Source: an uncultured cyanobacterium | GTDB lineage: Bacteria > Cyanobacteriota > Cyanobacteriia > PCC-6307 > Cyanobiaceae | Direction: 5' to 3' | DNA: 64,000 nucleotides | Assembly: GCA_903871775.1 (NCBI GenBank) | Contig: CAIQIA010000026.1 | Coordinates: forward strand, 218,918-282,917 | In this document: one piece after another, positions 48,480 to 57,635 of the stretch | Numbering within the stretch: position 1 is the first letter of the stretch | Layout: each line of letters opens with the position of its first letter | Made by a program: the position numbers and the translations under genes | Notes under the pieces: model-generated | Database searches by the model: none | Seen by the model: the letters and a program-made list of their open reading frames with translations, nothing else | Told to the model about the DNA's origin: nothing

Positions 48480-50230
48480 ATGGCGATCGCCGAGCCCACC
48501 AATCTGCTGCTGCTGGCCTGCGCGCTGATCTATGCGCTGATCGGCGAACCCCAGGAGGCCCTGATCCTGCTGCTGTTCGTGGCGGCGATCAGCCTGCTGG
48601 ATGCCTGGCAGCAACACCGCAGCCGGCGGGCCCTCGCCGAACTCGGCCGCCTCTCCTCCCCCCGCGCCCGGGTGCGGCGCGATGGCCTCGACCTGGACTG
48701 GCTCCAGAAGACGTGCGCCCCGGCGATGGGCTGCGGCTGGAGGAAGGGGACCGGGTCGCCGCCGATGCACGGCTGCGGGAAGGGGTGGGGCTCTGGCTGG
48801 ATGCGTCGCTGCTGACGGGGGAATCGCTGCCGGTGGCGGTCGACCGGCCCGGCCAGCTGATCCGTGCCGGATCGCTGGTGGCCAGCGGCCGGGGCCTGGC
48901 GGAGGTGGTGGCGGTGGGGGAGTCGACCGAGCTGGGCCGCCTGGGCTGCAGCCTGGCCAGCATCACCCCACCCGCCACCCGCCTGCAGCGCCACACCCGC
49001 CGCCTGACGGCACGCCTCACCGGGGTGGCCCTCGGCCTCTGCGCGACCCTGGCGGTGCTGCAGGGGAGCCTCAGCGGTGACTGGAGCAGGGCACTGCTGG
49101 CGGCCCTGGCCCTGGCCCTGGCGGTGCTGCCCAACGAAATCCCGGTGGTGCTGGCCCGCTGGCCGGCAGCCGTCGAAAGCCTGGGCAGCGCGACGGTGCT
49201 CGCCGTCGACAAGACGGGCACCCTCACCGAGAACCGCATGGCGGTGCAGCAGCTCATGCTCTGGCCCGCAGGAGCCCTGTGGCAGGTGGGGCAACCCCTC
49301 GGGGAAACCTGGCATCGCCTGCTGGAGCTGGCGCTGCTGGCAAGTCGCCATGATCCGGTCGATGCCATGGAGCAGGCGATCGCCCGCCTGGCCCAGGCCG
49401 AACTGCACCACAGCGAGCACCTGCATCCCGACTGGCCGCTGCTGCGGGAGTACCCGCTCACGCCCGACCTGCTGGTGGTCTCGCAGCTATGGCGCGACGA
49501 CGACGGCCGCTGGCAGATCGCCGCCAAGGGGGCGCCGGAGGCGATCGCCCGGTTGTGCCATCTGCCGCCAGACCGAGCCGACGCCCTGGCAGAAGCCGCC
49601 GCGGGCCTGGCCAGCCAGGGGCTGCGGGTGCTCGCGGTGGCCAGCGGCCTCGACGGGGCGCCGCGCCATCCCGACCGGACCGCGCCAGGGCCGCAACCGC
49701 CGGAGGCGGTGCACGACTATCTGTTCGAGCCGATCGGTCTCGTGGGTCTGGCGGATCCCCTGCGACCGGACGTGCCCGCCGCCATCGCCCGGGCCCGGGA
49801 GGCGGGGATGCGGGTGGTGATGATCACCGGCGACGCCCCCGAGACGGCCCGCGCCATCGCCGACCAGGCGGGCCTGCCGGTGGATCCGCTGTCGGTGTTC
49901 GCGCGGGTGCTGCCGCAGCAGAAGCTGGCGATTGTGCAGACCCTGCAGGCGGCCGGCGAGGTGGTGGCGATGACCGGTGACGGCGTCAACGACGCCCCGG
50001 CGCTCAGGGCCGCCGACATCGGGGTCGCGATGGGACAACGGGGGACGGCCGTGGCGCGGGAGGCGGCCGACCTGGTGCTGCTGAACGACGATTTCGGCAG
50101 CCTGGTGGAGGCGATCGCCCTCGGGCGGCGCATCGATGACAACCTGCACCGGGCCCTGGGGTACACCCTGGCGATCCACCTGCCGATCGCCGCCGTCAGT
50201 CTGTTGCCGAGACCGGTGCCGGGTCTCTGA
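48480..50230 (+). pseudogene. Degenerate cation P-type ATPase (truncated at both ends, frameshifted)
   Basis: The reading starts inside what is normally the second membrane helix (EPTNLLLLACALIYALIGEPQEALILLL), so about 80 N-terminal residues are missing. The frame shifts near 48700: DWLQKT in the first frame, then EDVRPGDGLRLEEGDRVAADA in another. The core is intact (LLTGESLPV, VLAVDKTGTLTENRM, MTGDGVNDAPALR). The chain stops after AIHLPIAAVSLLP, losing the last helices, and the stop abuts the hsdM relic. It is unrelated in position to the intact ATPase at 28032. Confidence 0.85.
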
Positions 50231-50254
50231 GTGCTGCATCCCCATCCCGCCCCG

Positions 50255-50908
50255 ATGCCAAGCTGCGACGACCTCACCGACGCCCTGATCGCCCTGATCC
50301 CGGAGGACGGCAGCCGGATCAGCAACGACGAGATCATCGCGGCCCTGGAGCAGGAGGCCGGTGAACCCATCAGTGATGGGGAGCTGAAAGAGCTGAAGGC
50401 GTTCGTGGTAGCCATGGGTGCCGCGGAGGGTGTGAAAGCCCGGCGGCGGTCTGAAGGCCGCAGGCGTTGATGCACCACCACGCGCTGCCCCAGCCGCTGC
50501 CGGGATGCGGTCCCGACGCAGCGGCAGTGCCTCAGCCGCCGCAGCCCCCCCCCAACCATCCATCGCCCCCGGCACCACGGCGGCCTCGGTGCTCACCGGC
50601 GAGCTGCGCAACCAGATCGGATCTGGGATGCCTTCTGGAGCGGCGGCATTGCCAATCCACTGGAGGTGCTGGAGCAGCGCCACAGCCAGCGCTCCGGCCA
50701 GCCGATGCGGCGGCGCATCTTTCCGGAAGACAAGCAGGAGCTGCGCTGGAGCCGCTTCAAGGAACTGGGCGAAGCGGCCTCGATGTTCCAGGTGGTGGGC
50801 GAGCGGGTGTTCCCCTTCCTGCGTGAGCTGGGCGGCGAGGAATCGGCCTATGCCACCCACATGCGTGACGCCCGCTTCACGATCCCAACGCCGGCCCTGC
50901 TGACCAAG
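50255..50908 (+). pseudogene. Relic of a type I restriction-modification DNA methylase (HsdM)
   Basis: Pieces in order across frames: a winged-helix-like N-terminus (ALIALIPEDGSRISNDEI, from 50255), a Gly-rich turn (GGGLKAAG, other frame), LTGELRNQI near 50595, IWDAFWSGGIANPLEVLEQ near 50623 in a shifted frame, an internal loss of the ITYLLF region, then FPEDKQELRWSRFKELG and THMRDARFTIPTPALLTK ending at 50908. These are successive parts of the HsdM N-terminal domain. The methylase domain, hsdS and hsdR are absent. Confidence 0.75.
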
Positions 50909-50995
50909 GGCGACATCAGGGCATGTGCGGCGTCTCGGCAGGCGTCAAGCCCCTCGGGGCCTCAGTCAGCCGGCTCCGCAGCCCTGACCAACCCG

Positions 50996-51014
50996 TGGTA
51001 GCTACCATTGGTAG
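50996..51014. promoter_or_regulatory. Overlapping palindromes, probable VapBC operator
   Basis: TGGTAGCTACCA (50996-51007) is a perfect 12-bp palindrome, and CTACCA-T-TGGTAG (51002-51014) is a second inverted repeat sharing its right half. Together they give three TGGTA/TACCA half-sites in 19 bp, 10 bp before the vapB ATG. Such adjacent half-sites are typical for autoregulation by VapBC complexes. Confidence 0.65.
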
Positions 51015-51023
51015 GCACCACGC

Positions 51024-51269
51024 ATGGCTAGGCCGATGGACACCGCCCGTCTGTTTCAATCCGGCCGCAGTCAGGCGGTGCGTTTGCCCAAGGCGTACCG
51101 CTTCAGCGGCACGGAGGTGATCGTGAAGCACTTCGGCAATGGCGTGCTGCTGCTGCCGATTGAGGATCCCTGGCAGACCCTGGAAGCCGGCCTCGCGGCC
51201 TTCGAGCCTGGCTTTCAGCTCAGCCGTGAACAGCCCGAGCAACAACAACGGCCGGAGCTGGCATCTTGA
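51024..51269 (+). CDS. vapB: Type II antitoxin, VapB family
   Basis: 81 residues. The AbrB/SpoVT-type swapped-hairpin start ARLFQSGRSQAVRLPKAYRF is the standard VapB DNA-binding segment, followed by a flexible acidic tail that would wrap the toxin. A second start, MDTARLF at 51036, matches many VapB proteins and may be the real one. It is coupled with vapC by a TTGA overlap and lies directly behind a palindromic operator. Confidence 0.9.
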   Translation: MARPMDTARLFQSGRSQAVRLPKAYRFSGTEVIVKHFGNGVLLLPIEDPWQTLEAGLAAFEPGFQLSREQPEQQQRPELAS

Positions 51270-51667
51270 TCCTGCTCGACACCAACATCTGCATCCACAT
51301 CATCAACGCCAAGCCGGTGGGTGTGCTGCAGCGCTTCCGCGATTACCGCATGGGAGAGATCGGACTGTGCAGTGTGGTGGCGGCGGAGCTGGCCTACGGT
51401 GTCGCCAAGAGCGGCTCTGCGCGCAACCGCCAGGCTCTGGATCTGTTCCTGGCACCCCTGGCGATCCTGCCGTTCGATGAACTAGCCCTGTGGGTCTATG
51501 GGGATCTGCGTGCTGATCTGGAGCGGAAGGGCACACCGATCGGCGCACTCGACATGCTCATCGCCGCCCATGCGCTGAGCCTGCAGGCCACGTTGGTGAC
51601 CAACAACCTCAGTGAATTCGAGCGGGTTCCAGGTCTTCAGCTCGACAACTGGGTTCCCAGCATGTAG
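51266..51667 (+). CDS. vapC: Type II toxin, VapC-family PIN ribonuclease
   Basis: 133 residues, TTG start overlapping the vapB stop. PIN-domain acidic residues are MILLDTNICIHI (Asp5), VVAAELAYGV (Glu), and GALDMLIAAHALS (Asp) with a final Asp/Asn in VTNNLSEFERV. The WVPSM end fits VapC. It cuts RNA unless bound by VapB. The gene lies within decayed accessory DNA, in keeping with a mobile stabilising module. Confidence 0.92.
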   Translation: MILLDTNICIHIINAKPVGVLQRFRDYRMGEIGLCSVVAAELAYGVAKSGSARNRQALDLFLAPLAILPFDELALWVYGDLRADLERKGTPIGALDMLIAAHALSLQATLVTNNLSEFERVPGLQLDNWVPSM

Positions 51668-51743
51668 GCATGCGTTTCTGGCTGCATCGCCTGGAGGAAG
51701 GGCTATGAAACGACCAGCTTCCCTTAGGGAGACTCTGGGAAAT

Positions 51744-52463
51744 CTAGGCCAGCATCGCCGCGCCCATCAGGGCCATGATCAGATTCTCGGCGAAGCTCAC
51801 CACCCCCAGCGGCGTTCGCGAGTTGCCACCGACGCAGGCGCAGTTGAGCGCCAGGCGATCGACGAACACAGCCTTGCCCACCGACACCATGCCCATGACG
51901 CCCAGCAGGGCCGCCATGGCGCCCACCAGCCGGGCGAGCGCCACCGCTTCGGGCTGCAGCAGCACCCCCAGACCCACCAGCAGTTCGACCCCTGGATAAA
52001 GGCCTGCCCAGGTGGGCCAGCGCTGGCTGAGCAGGTCGTACTTGCGAAAGCTGGTCGCAAAGGCCGGCACATCCATCAGCTTGAGCATGGCCAGCAGGCA
52101 GATGGCGATGCCCATGAAGCCGCTGATGCCGGCGCCCAGCACCAGGGTCATCAGGGCAGCGGTGGCGAACACCACCACGACCGGCGTGTACGTGATGTCG
52201 GCGGATTCGGGCCGCACCCCCAGCCGCTCCGCCAGGTCGGTGTAGCCACCGATCCGCTCGCTGCCGCTGAAGATCTGGGGGGTGGTGGCCACTCCATGGG
52301 CCGCCTTGAAGGCCTCCACCTCCTCGGCACTGCGGAGGGGATGATCCTCGAAGGGGATGTGGTGCTCCTGCAGCAGCCGCAGGGCCCGCAATCCCCAGGG
52401 GCAGGCGTGATCAGGCAGATCCATCCGGTAGAGACGGACGGCATCAAGGGCTGCGGTGGCCAT
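51744..52463 (-). CDS. Glutaredoxin-MauE/DoxX fusion membrane protein
   Basis: 239 residues. The N-terminal 75 residues are glutaredoxin-like, with DHACPWGLRALRLL (single-Cys CPWG active site) and the cis-Pro/GSH segment GVATTPQIFSGSERIGGYTDL. The C-terminal part has four membrane helices and a CACVGG motif, like MauE/DoxX redox proteins. Such fusions may reduce periplasmic or membrane thiols. Divergent from rsmE (64 bp apart). The start MATAALDAV at 52463 was chosen; an upstream MPSTMEG is possible. Confidence 0.8.
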   Translation of the reverse strand: MATAALDAVRLYRMDLPDHACPWGLRALRLLQEHHIPFEDHPLRSAEEVEAFKAAHGVATTPQIFSGSERIGGYTDLAERLGVRPESADITYTPVVVVFATAALMTLVLGAGISGFMGIAICLLAMLKLMDVPAFATSFRKYDLLSQRWPTWAGLYPGVELLVGLGVLLQPEAVALARLVGAMAALLGVMGMVSVGKAVFVDRLALNCACVGGNSRTPLGVVSFAENLIMALMGAAMLA

Positions 52464-52526
52464 GGACACAGGACCTGCTGGGCTTCCCTCCATCGTGGAG
52501 GGCATGGCCCCTGCTCGCCCACGCCG

Positions 52527-53945
52527 ATGAACATCGTGCTGCTCAATGCCGGCGACTGGTGTGACGCATCGGTGGCTGTGCTGCGCGACCGGCGAGCCAC
52601 CCACATCCGCGAGGTGCTGAAGGCACAGGTGGGCGACAGCCTGCGGGTGGGGCTGCTGGGGGGCGCCTGCGGCCAGGGACAGGTCGAAGCGATCGATGCA
52701 GACGGCGTGCGCCTGCGGGTGATGCTCAACAGCCCACCACCCGCCCGCCATCCCTTCGACCTCGTGCTGGCATTGCCACGGCCGAAGATGCTGCGGCGGA
52801 TGCTGCGGCAATGTGCCGAATTCGGTGTGAACCATCTCCACCTGATCCACAGCGCCAGGGTGGAGAAGAGCTACTGGCAGAGCCCACTGCTGCATCCCGA
52901 CAGGCTGAATGAGGCCCTGCTGGCGGGCCTGGAACGCGCCCGCGACACCATCGCCCCGGTGGTGCATCTGCACCGCCGCTTCCGGCCGTTCGTGGAGGAT
53001 GGGCTGCCCGGGCTGTGCGCCGGCAGGCCCTGCTGGATCGCCGACATCGATGCCCCCATCAGCCTGGCTGAAACGCCACCGGGGCCGGCAATGGTGATGA
53101 TCGGCCCCGAAGGCGGTTTCGTGCCCTTTGAAGTGCAGCTGGCCGCATCGGTGGGGGCGCGACCGGTGGGCCTGGGGGAACGGATCCTGAGCGTCGACAC
53201 GGCCCTGGTCACGGTGCTGGGCCGGCCTGTCGTCCAGCGATTGGCCATGGGCCTGACCCTCGCCCTTCTGCTCTCGCCGGTGGCAGGCGCCCAGGCCCAG
53301 ATGGATCCCCACCAGCACCATCACCATGAGCCCATGCCAGTGATGGATCACAGCGCCCACATGCACGACGTGGGGCCCGCCGGCAGCACCTATGACCTGC
53401 GCTGGATCGACAGCATGGTTCAGCACCACACCGGTGCCCTGCGGATGAGCGAATTCGTCTTCGACATCGGCGCGCCAGGGGTAGGCTCCCTGGCCAAGGC
53501 GATCTGGCGGGATCAAGCCCAGGAGATCAAGGCCATGGGGCAGTGGCGCAAGGCCTGGTACCCCGAGGCTCCCGTCCATCCGGTGGCGCTCAGGCCAGGG
53601 GGGGATCCCGACGCCATGGCCGATCTGATCCGCATGAGCCCTGCTCAGATTGAGGCCATGCAGATGATGGCCTCCGGCCCGACCCGCGAGAACCGTGTGA
53701 CCTGGTTCCTGGAAGGAATGCTCCAGCACCACGGCGGTGCACTGATCATGGCCCACGATGCGCTGAACAAATCCCGGAACATCACCATCCGTCGGCTGGC
53801 ACGTGACATCATCGTGGCGCAGGGCCGCGAGATCATTCAGCTCCGCAGGATGCTTCAGCACGATGGTCTGAACAAACCCGAATACAACGCCTATGACAGG
53901 TTTTTCTCCCTCAACTGGGACGGGGTTCAGGTTCAGCGAAGATGA
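52527..53945 (+). CDS. RsmE methyltransferase fused in frame to a DUF305 protein
   Basis: 472 residues with no stop between two unrelated halves. Residues 1-235 are RsmE (16S rRNA m3U1498 methyltransferase), with ALPRPKMLRRMLRQCAEFG, VEKSYWQSPLL and the knot motif VMIGPEGGFVP ending in LGERILSVDTAL. Residues 241-472 begin with a signal-peptide-like stretch (MGLTLALLLSPVAGAQAQ), then a His/Met-rich segment (HQHHHHEPMPVMDHSAHMHD) and a DUF305 domain (VQHHTGALRMSEF, LEGMLQHHGGALIM), as in the copper-binding CopM. The second half could also start internally at 53247. Confidence 0.85.
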   Translation: MNIVLLNAGDWCDASVAVLRDRRATHIREVLKAQVGDSLRVGLLGGACGQGQVEAIDADGVRLRVMLNSPPPARHPFDLVLALPRPKMLRRMLRQCAEFGVNHLHLIHSARVEKSYWQSPLLHPDRLNEALLAGLERARDTIAPVVHLHRRFRPFVEDGLPGLCAGRPCWIADIDAPISLAETPPGPAMVMIGPEGGFVPFEVQLAASVGARPVGLGERILSVDTALVTVLGRPVVQRLAMGLTLALLLSPVAGAQAQMDPHQHHHHEPMPVMDHSAHMHDVGPAGSTYDLRWIDSMVQHHTGALRMSEFVFDIGAPGVGSLAKAIWRDQAQEIKAMGQWRKAWYPEAPVHPVALRPGGDPDAMADLIRMSPAQIEAMQMMASGPTRENRVTWFLEGMLQHHGGALIMAHDALNKSRNITIRRLARDIIVAQGREIIQLRRMLQHDGLNKPEYNAYDRFFSLNWDGVQVQRR

Positions 53946-53958
53946 CACCCTGACCAGC

Positions 53959-54231
53959 TCAGGTGAGCCAGCCCCGCGCCGCGGCGAGGCGGGACGCCTC
54001 CTGGACGGCCGTGATGCAACGCTGGGCCCGACGTTTGGCATCGTCCTGGCCCTGGGCCCGCAGCAGATATCCCTCCATGGCCTCTGGTGTTTCGATCAGG
54101 GCCAGCAGGCCGGCGGTGCGGGCGCCAAGGGAACCATCGGCGAGCAGGCGGTTCACCGGCAGGTTGACCGTGGCGCCACGGCCACCGACCGAGATCGAGC
54201 TGAGGCCCGACTGGGCGAAATGGAAGCCCAT
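53959..54231 (-). CDS. DUF4236-related protein, short copy with internal deletion
   Basis: 90 residues. The start MGFHFAQSGLSSISVGGRGA and the C-terminal 60 residues (RLLADGSLGAR to the final LT) match the gene at 57742 closely, including the nucleotide sequence. About 95 residues between them are missing. The DUF4236 sheet pattern is thus only half retained. It probably derives from duplication followed by deletion. Whether it is expressed is unknown. Confidence 0.7.
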   Translation of the reverse strand: MGFHFAQSGLSSISVGGRGATVNLPVNRLLADGSLGARTAGLLALIETPEAMEGYLLRAQGQDDAKRRAQRCITAVQEASRLAAARGWLT

Positions 54232-54248
54232 CGGCAGCGGGTCGCTCG

Positions 54249-55364
54249 TCAGGACACTTCAGTCTCGAGGGGATAGCCCCCATCAGCCCAGCGGCTGAGC
54301 CCACCGCGCAGGTTGGCCACCTGGCCATGGCCGGCCCTGAGCAGCTGCAGAGTGGCCAGGGCCGAACGGCTGCCCGAATGGCAGACCCCCACCACGGGCC
54401 GGTCGATCGGGATCTCGGAGGTGCGGCCTTCGAGCTCGGGCAGGGGGATCAGCAGGCTGCCGGCAATGCGCCCATCCGGACCGTCGAACTCCTCGGCAGA
54501 ACGCACATCGACGATCGTGACGGCGCCCAGATGGGCGACCACCCAGTCGGGGTCGATCTCGGGCAGGCCGGCATAGCTGCGCTGCAGCGGTGCCCAGCCC
54601 CGAGGCGCCGGGCTCTCGAGGGGCTTGCCGGAACGCTGGTTGCCCGGCAGGGCTTCAGCGATCCGGTGGGGGTGGGGCATTCTCATGGCCTGCATGTGGC
54701 CGACGAAGTCGCGTTCCGTCGCGGCACCGCCGAGCCGGGCATTGAAGGCCTTCTCTTCTGCCACCGAGGTGACCGTCCTGCCGGTGCTGTCGTGACCTGG
54801 GTAGAGCAGGCACGACGCCGGCAGGCTGAAGATCTGCTCGGTGATCGACCGCCACAGGGTGTGGGCATCGCCCTGCTGGAAATCGCAGCGGCCACAGCCC
54901 CGCACCAGGAGCGCATCGCCGGTGAACGCCATCGACTGGTCATCAAGCACGTAGGTCACACAGCCCTCGGTGTGGCCGGGGGTGCTGCGCACCTGCAGAT
55001 GGCGGCGGCCGAACACGACGCGATCGCCGTGGGCCAGAGGACGGGAGACGTTGTCGGCACCGGCAGCGGCAGCCAGGCCGATGGCCGAGCCGGTGGCCTG
55101 CTGCATCAGCCAGCTGCCGGTGACATGGTCGGCATGGGCGTGGGTGTCGAGGCTGGCCACCAGCCGGATGCCCAGTTCGCGGATCAGGGAGAGATCCCGG
55201 CCGTGCTGCTCAAAGACCGGATCGATCAGCACCCCCTCGCCCGTGGCGACATCGGCCAGCAGGTAGGTGAAGGTGCCGGTGGGGGCGTCAAACAGCTGAC
55301 GGAGCAGCAGGGGGGCCCCACCGGCGGCGGCCTGGAGCAGGGGCAGGGCAGGAACCTGGGCCAT
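54249..55364 (-). CDS. Metallo-beta-lactamase fold/rhodanese fusion (persulfide dioxygenase-like)
   Basis: 371 residues. The N-terminal metal site is SLDTHAHADHVTGSWL (THxHxDH, near residue 75), then STPGHTEGCVTYV and LYPGHDS, as in ETHE1-type persulfide dioxygenases. The C-terminal rhodanese domain has VDVRSAEEF and the active Cys loop GVCHSGSRSALA near residue 327. Such fusions oxidise glutathione persulfide and handle sulfane sulfur. ATG 55364 was preferred to GTG 55376. Confidence 0.93.
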   Translation of the reverse strand: MAQVPALPLLQAAAGGAPLLLRQLFDAPTGTFTYLLADVATGEGVLIDPVFEQHGRDLSLIRELGIRLVASLDTHAHADHVTGSWLMQQATGSAIGLAAAAGADNVSRPLAHGDRVVFGRRHLQVRSTPGHTEGCVTYVLDDQSMAFTGDALLVRGCGRCDFQQGDAHTLWRSITEQIFSLPASCLLYPGHDSTGRTVTSVAEEKAFNARLGGAATERDFVGHMQAMRMPHPHRIAEALPGNQRSGKPLESPAPRGWAPLQRSYAGLPEIDPDWVVAHLGAVTIVDVRSAEEFDGPDGRIAGSLLIPLPELEGRTSEIPIDRPVVGVCHSGSRSALATLQLLRAGHGQVANLRGGLSRWADGGYPLETEVS

Positions 55365-55515
55365 GGCACACCTCACTCAATGCCGCACGACCCTGACCAT
55401 GATCATCGGTCTGCGGCAGCTTCACGGTTCAGCGCTGCCCACGCCAGCGGAGCTGAATGGCGCAGTGATGTGCCCTCGTCGACCCGTCAGGCAGCTCCTG
55501 ACTTCTAGGTTGCCG

Positions 55516-56895
55516 ATGGGGATGCACACCAATCCGTTCCAACGACCCATGCCAGCAGGGAAGACCCAATCCGTGAGCCTCGCTGAGGCCTCCCGCTACT
55601 GGCTGCAGCTGGGGCTGGTGAGCTTCGGCGGGCCCGCCGGCCAGATTGCCCTGCTGCATCGTGAACTGGTGGACCAGCGCCGCTGGCTCTCGGAGCAGCG
55701 CTATCTGCACGCCCTCAACTACTGCATGCTGCTGCCAGGACCGGAGGCCATGCAGCTGGCCACTTACCTGGGCTGGCTGATGCATGGAATTCCCGGGGGC
55801 CTGATCGCCGGCGGCCTGTTCGTGCTGCCCGCGGTGTTCGTGCTCACCGCGCTGGCTTCCATCTATGCCCTCTGGGGCCATCTGCCGCTGCTGGTGTCGG
55901 TGTTTGCGGTGCTCAAACCTGCCGTGCTGGCGATCGTGCTGATGGCAGCCTGGCGGATCGGCAGCCGCACCCTGCGCACGCCCTTGCTGGTCGCTCTGGC
56001 GGTCGCCGGTTTCCTGGCCCTGACGCTGTTCAAGCTTCCCTATCCGCTGCTGGTGATCGGCGCCGGCCTGATCGGCCTGCTGACCGCCCGTTGGCGCCCC
56101 TCCCTGCTGGCGGCCAGCAAGCCCCACGGCGCTGGGTCGGGCAAGGCGGATCCGGATCAGCCCGGCGCCCTGCACGACGACGACTCCGAGACTCCTCCCC
56201 ATGCCCGCTTGTCCAGACGGCGTCTGGCGGCAACGCTGCTGGCCTGGGCCCTGGCCACGGCGCTGCCCCTGGCCGCCCTGGCGAACATCGGCGGCTGGAA
56301 CGGCATCCTGGCGTTGATGGGGCGCTTCTTCTCGCGGGTGGCGCTGCTCAGCTTCGGTGGGGCCTATGCGGTGTTGCCCTACGTGGCCCAGGGGGCAGTG
56401 CAGCAGTTCCACTGGCTCTCGGCCAGCCAGATGCTCGATGGTCTGGCCCTCGGTGAAACCACCCCCGGCCCCTTGATCATGGTGGTGGCCTTTGTGGGGT
56501 TCATGGGCGGCTGGAACCAGGGCCTCGCCGCTGGCGGTGGCGACTGGGGGCTAGCCATTGCCGCCACGCTGGTGTCGGTGTGGTTCACCTTCCTGCCGTC
56601 GTTCGGGTTCATCCTGGCCGGCGCCCCGCTGGTGGAAGCCACCCGTGGCGACCTGCGCTTCGGCGCTCCGCTAAGCGCAATCACCGCCGTTGTGGTGGGG
56701 CTGATCGTCAGCCTGGCGGTGTTCTTTGCGGGCCCGGTGCTCTGGCCGTCAGGTGACTTCAACCCCTGGGCACTGCTGGTGGCGGCGGCGGCGCTGTTCG
56801 CCCAGCTGCGCCTGCGCTGGAGTGTGCTTCAGGTGATCGGAGCCGCCGCAGCCATCGGTGGGCTGATCACCGGGCTGCGGCAGATCACCGGCTGA
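55516..56895 (+). CDS. chrA: Chromate transporter, two-domain ChrA
   Basis: 459 residues with about ten to twelve membrane helices in two homologous CHR halves. The first half has LVSFGGPAGQIALLHRELV and PGPEAMQLATYLGWLMHG. The second half has LLSFGGAYAVLPYVAQGAV and ETTPGPLIMVVAFVGFMGG. The linker between halves is disordered and charged (about 205-245). The pattern is that of long-chain ChrA exporters that expel chromate or transport sulfate. It is divergent from the rhodanese gene. Confidence 0.93.
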   Translation: MGMHTNPFQRPMPAGKTQSVSLAEASRYWLQLGLVSFGGPAGQIALLHRELVDQRRWLSEQRYLHALNYCMLLPGPEAMQLATYLGWLMHGIPGGLIAGGLFVLPAVFVLTALASIYALWGHLPLLVSVFAVLKPAVLAIVLMAAWRIGSRTLRTPLLVALAVAGFLALTLFKLPYPLLVIGAGLIGLLTARWRPSLLAASKPHGAGSGKADPDQPGALHDDDSETPPHARLSRRRLAATLLAWALATALPLAALANIGGWNGILALMGRFFSRVALLSFGGAYAVLPYVAQGAVQQFHWLSASQMLDGLALGETTPGPLIMVVAFVGFMGGWNQGLAAGGGDWGLAIAATLVSVWFTFLPSFGFILAGAPLVEATRGDLRFGAPLSAITAVVVGLIVSLAVFFAGPVLWPSGDFNPWALLVAAAALFAQLRLRWSVLQVIGAAAAIGGLITGLRQITG

Positions 56896-56930
56896 GCCCA
56901 TCGGGATCCGCTCGATCGGCTGCTGGCCGC

Positions 56931-57362
56931 TCAGGCTGAGCTGGAGGGACTGCAGATCAACACCAGCAACAGCAGGCGGTTGCCCTCCGGGTCGAGCAGC
57001 CAGGCTTCGGCGCCGAACGGTTCCTGGCGCGGCGGATCTTCTGTGGTGGCACCCAGCTCCAGGGCCGTGCTGATCCAGGCCTGGAGCACGGCAAGGGCGC
57101 CCGTCCCATCGGCCTGACGTTGCAGACACAGAGCCAGGCGACCCTGCTGGCGGGGCTGCGGCCGATTCCGGGATGGCGCGTAGAGCTCCAGCCAGCCGCC
57201 GGCCGGCCAGGGCACGCGCCAGTGCGCGGCGCTCAAGCCCGGCTGCGGCTGGGCGCCAAGCAGAGCGCCATAGAACTGCGCCAGTGACGAGGGATCATCG
57301 GCGGCCAGCACGAGCGAGCTGGTGATCGAGCTGGTGATGGCGGTGGCCTCTGGCTCGTGCAT
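56931..57362 (-). CDS. VOC-family (glyoxalase/dioxygenase fold) protein
   Basis: 143 residues with two beta-alpha-beta-beta-beta units. The start is SLVLAADDPSSLAQFYGALLGA, and the end is AEAWLLDPEGNRLLLL with the typical DPxGN turn. A metal-binding Glu lies in WLELYAP. The substrate is unknown. It converges with chrA 35 bp away; such VOC proteins often sit beside ChrA genes in cyanobacteria-like contexts, but that is recollection, not shown here. Confidence 0.8.
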   Translation of the reverse strand: MHEPEATAITSSITSSLVLAADDPSSLAQFYGALLGAQPQPGLSAAHWRVPWPAGGWLELYAPSRNRPQPRQQGRLALCLQRQADGTGALAVLQAWISTALELGATTEDPPRQEPFGAEAWLLDPEGNRLLLLVLICSPSSSA

Positions 57363-57368
57363 CCCAGC

Positions 57369-57635
57369 TCAACGGCAGAGGGCTGCAGGGCGCCCCACCG
57401 GCCGGATGCTGCTGACGGCAGCACTGGGGCCGCGGCGCACGCGCACACGCACCGTGCAGTGGGCCGGCCCCATGTGGGCGATCAGGGCCTCGCGGGCCTC
57501 GTGCTGCAGCTCCTCCAGAGTCGGGGCGGTGATGCGGATGGGCAGGGTTACTCCTGCGGAGAAGGCTGCGCCTACGGCCTGGGCCTCCAGGTGGCCGGGG
57601 CGTTCAGCCAGAACGCGGAACACGACCTCTCGCAT
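57369..57635 (-). CDS. HicB-like / DUF1902-type small protein
   Basis: 88 residues. The segment EVVFRVLAERPGHLEAQAVG followed by TLPIRITAPTLEELQHEAREALIAH has the partial RNase-H-like HicB fold pattern seen in small antitoxin-like proteins. No HicA toxin partner is visible next to it; the upstream 106 bp to the DUF4236 gene contain no HicA-like frame. The tail (VRVRVRRGPSAAVSSIRP) is basic. Confidence 0.6.
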   Translation of the reverse strand: MREVVFRVLAERPGHLEAQAVGAAFSAGVTLPIRITAPTLEELQHEAREALIAHMGPAHCTVRVRVRRGPSAAVSSIRPVGRPAALCR

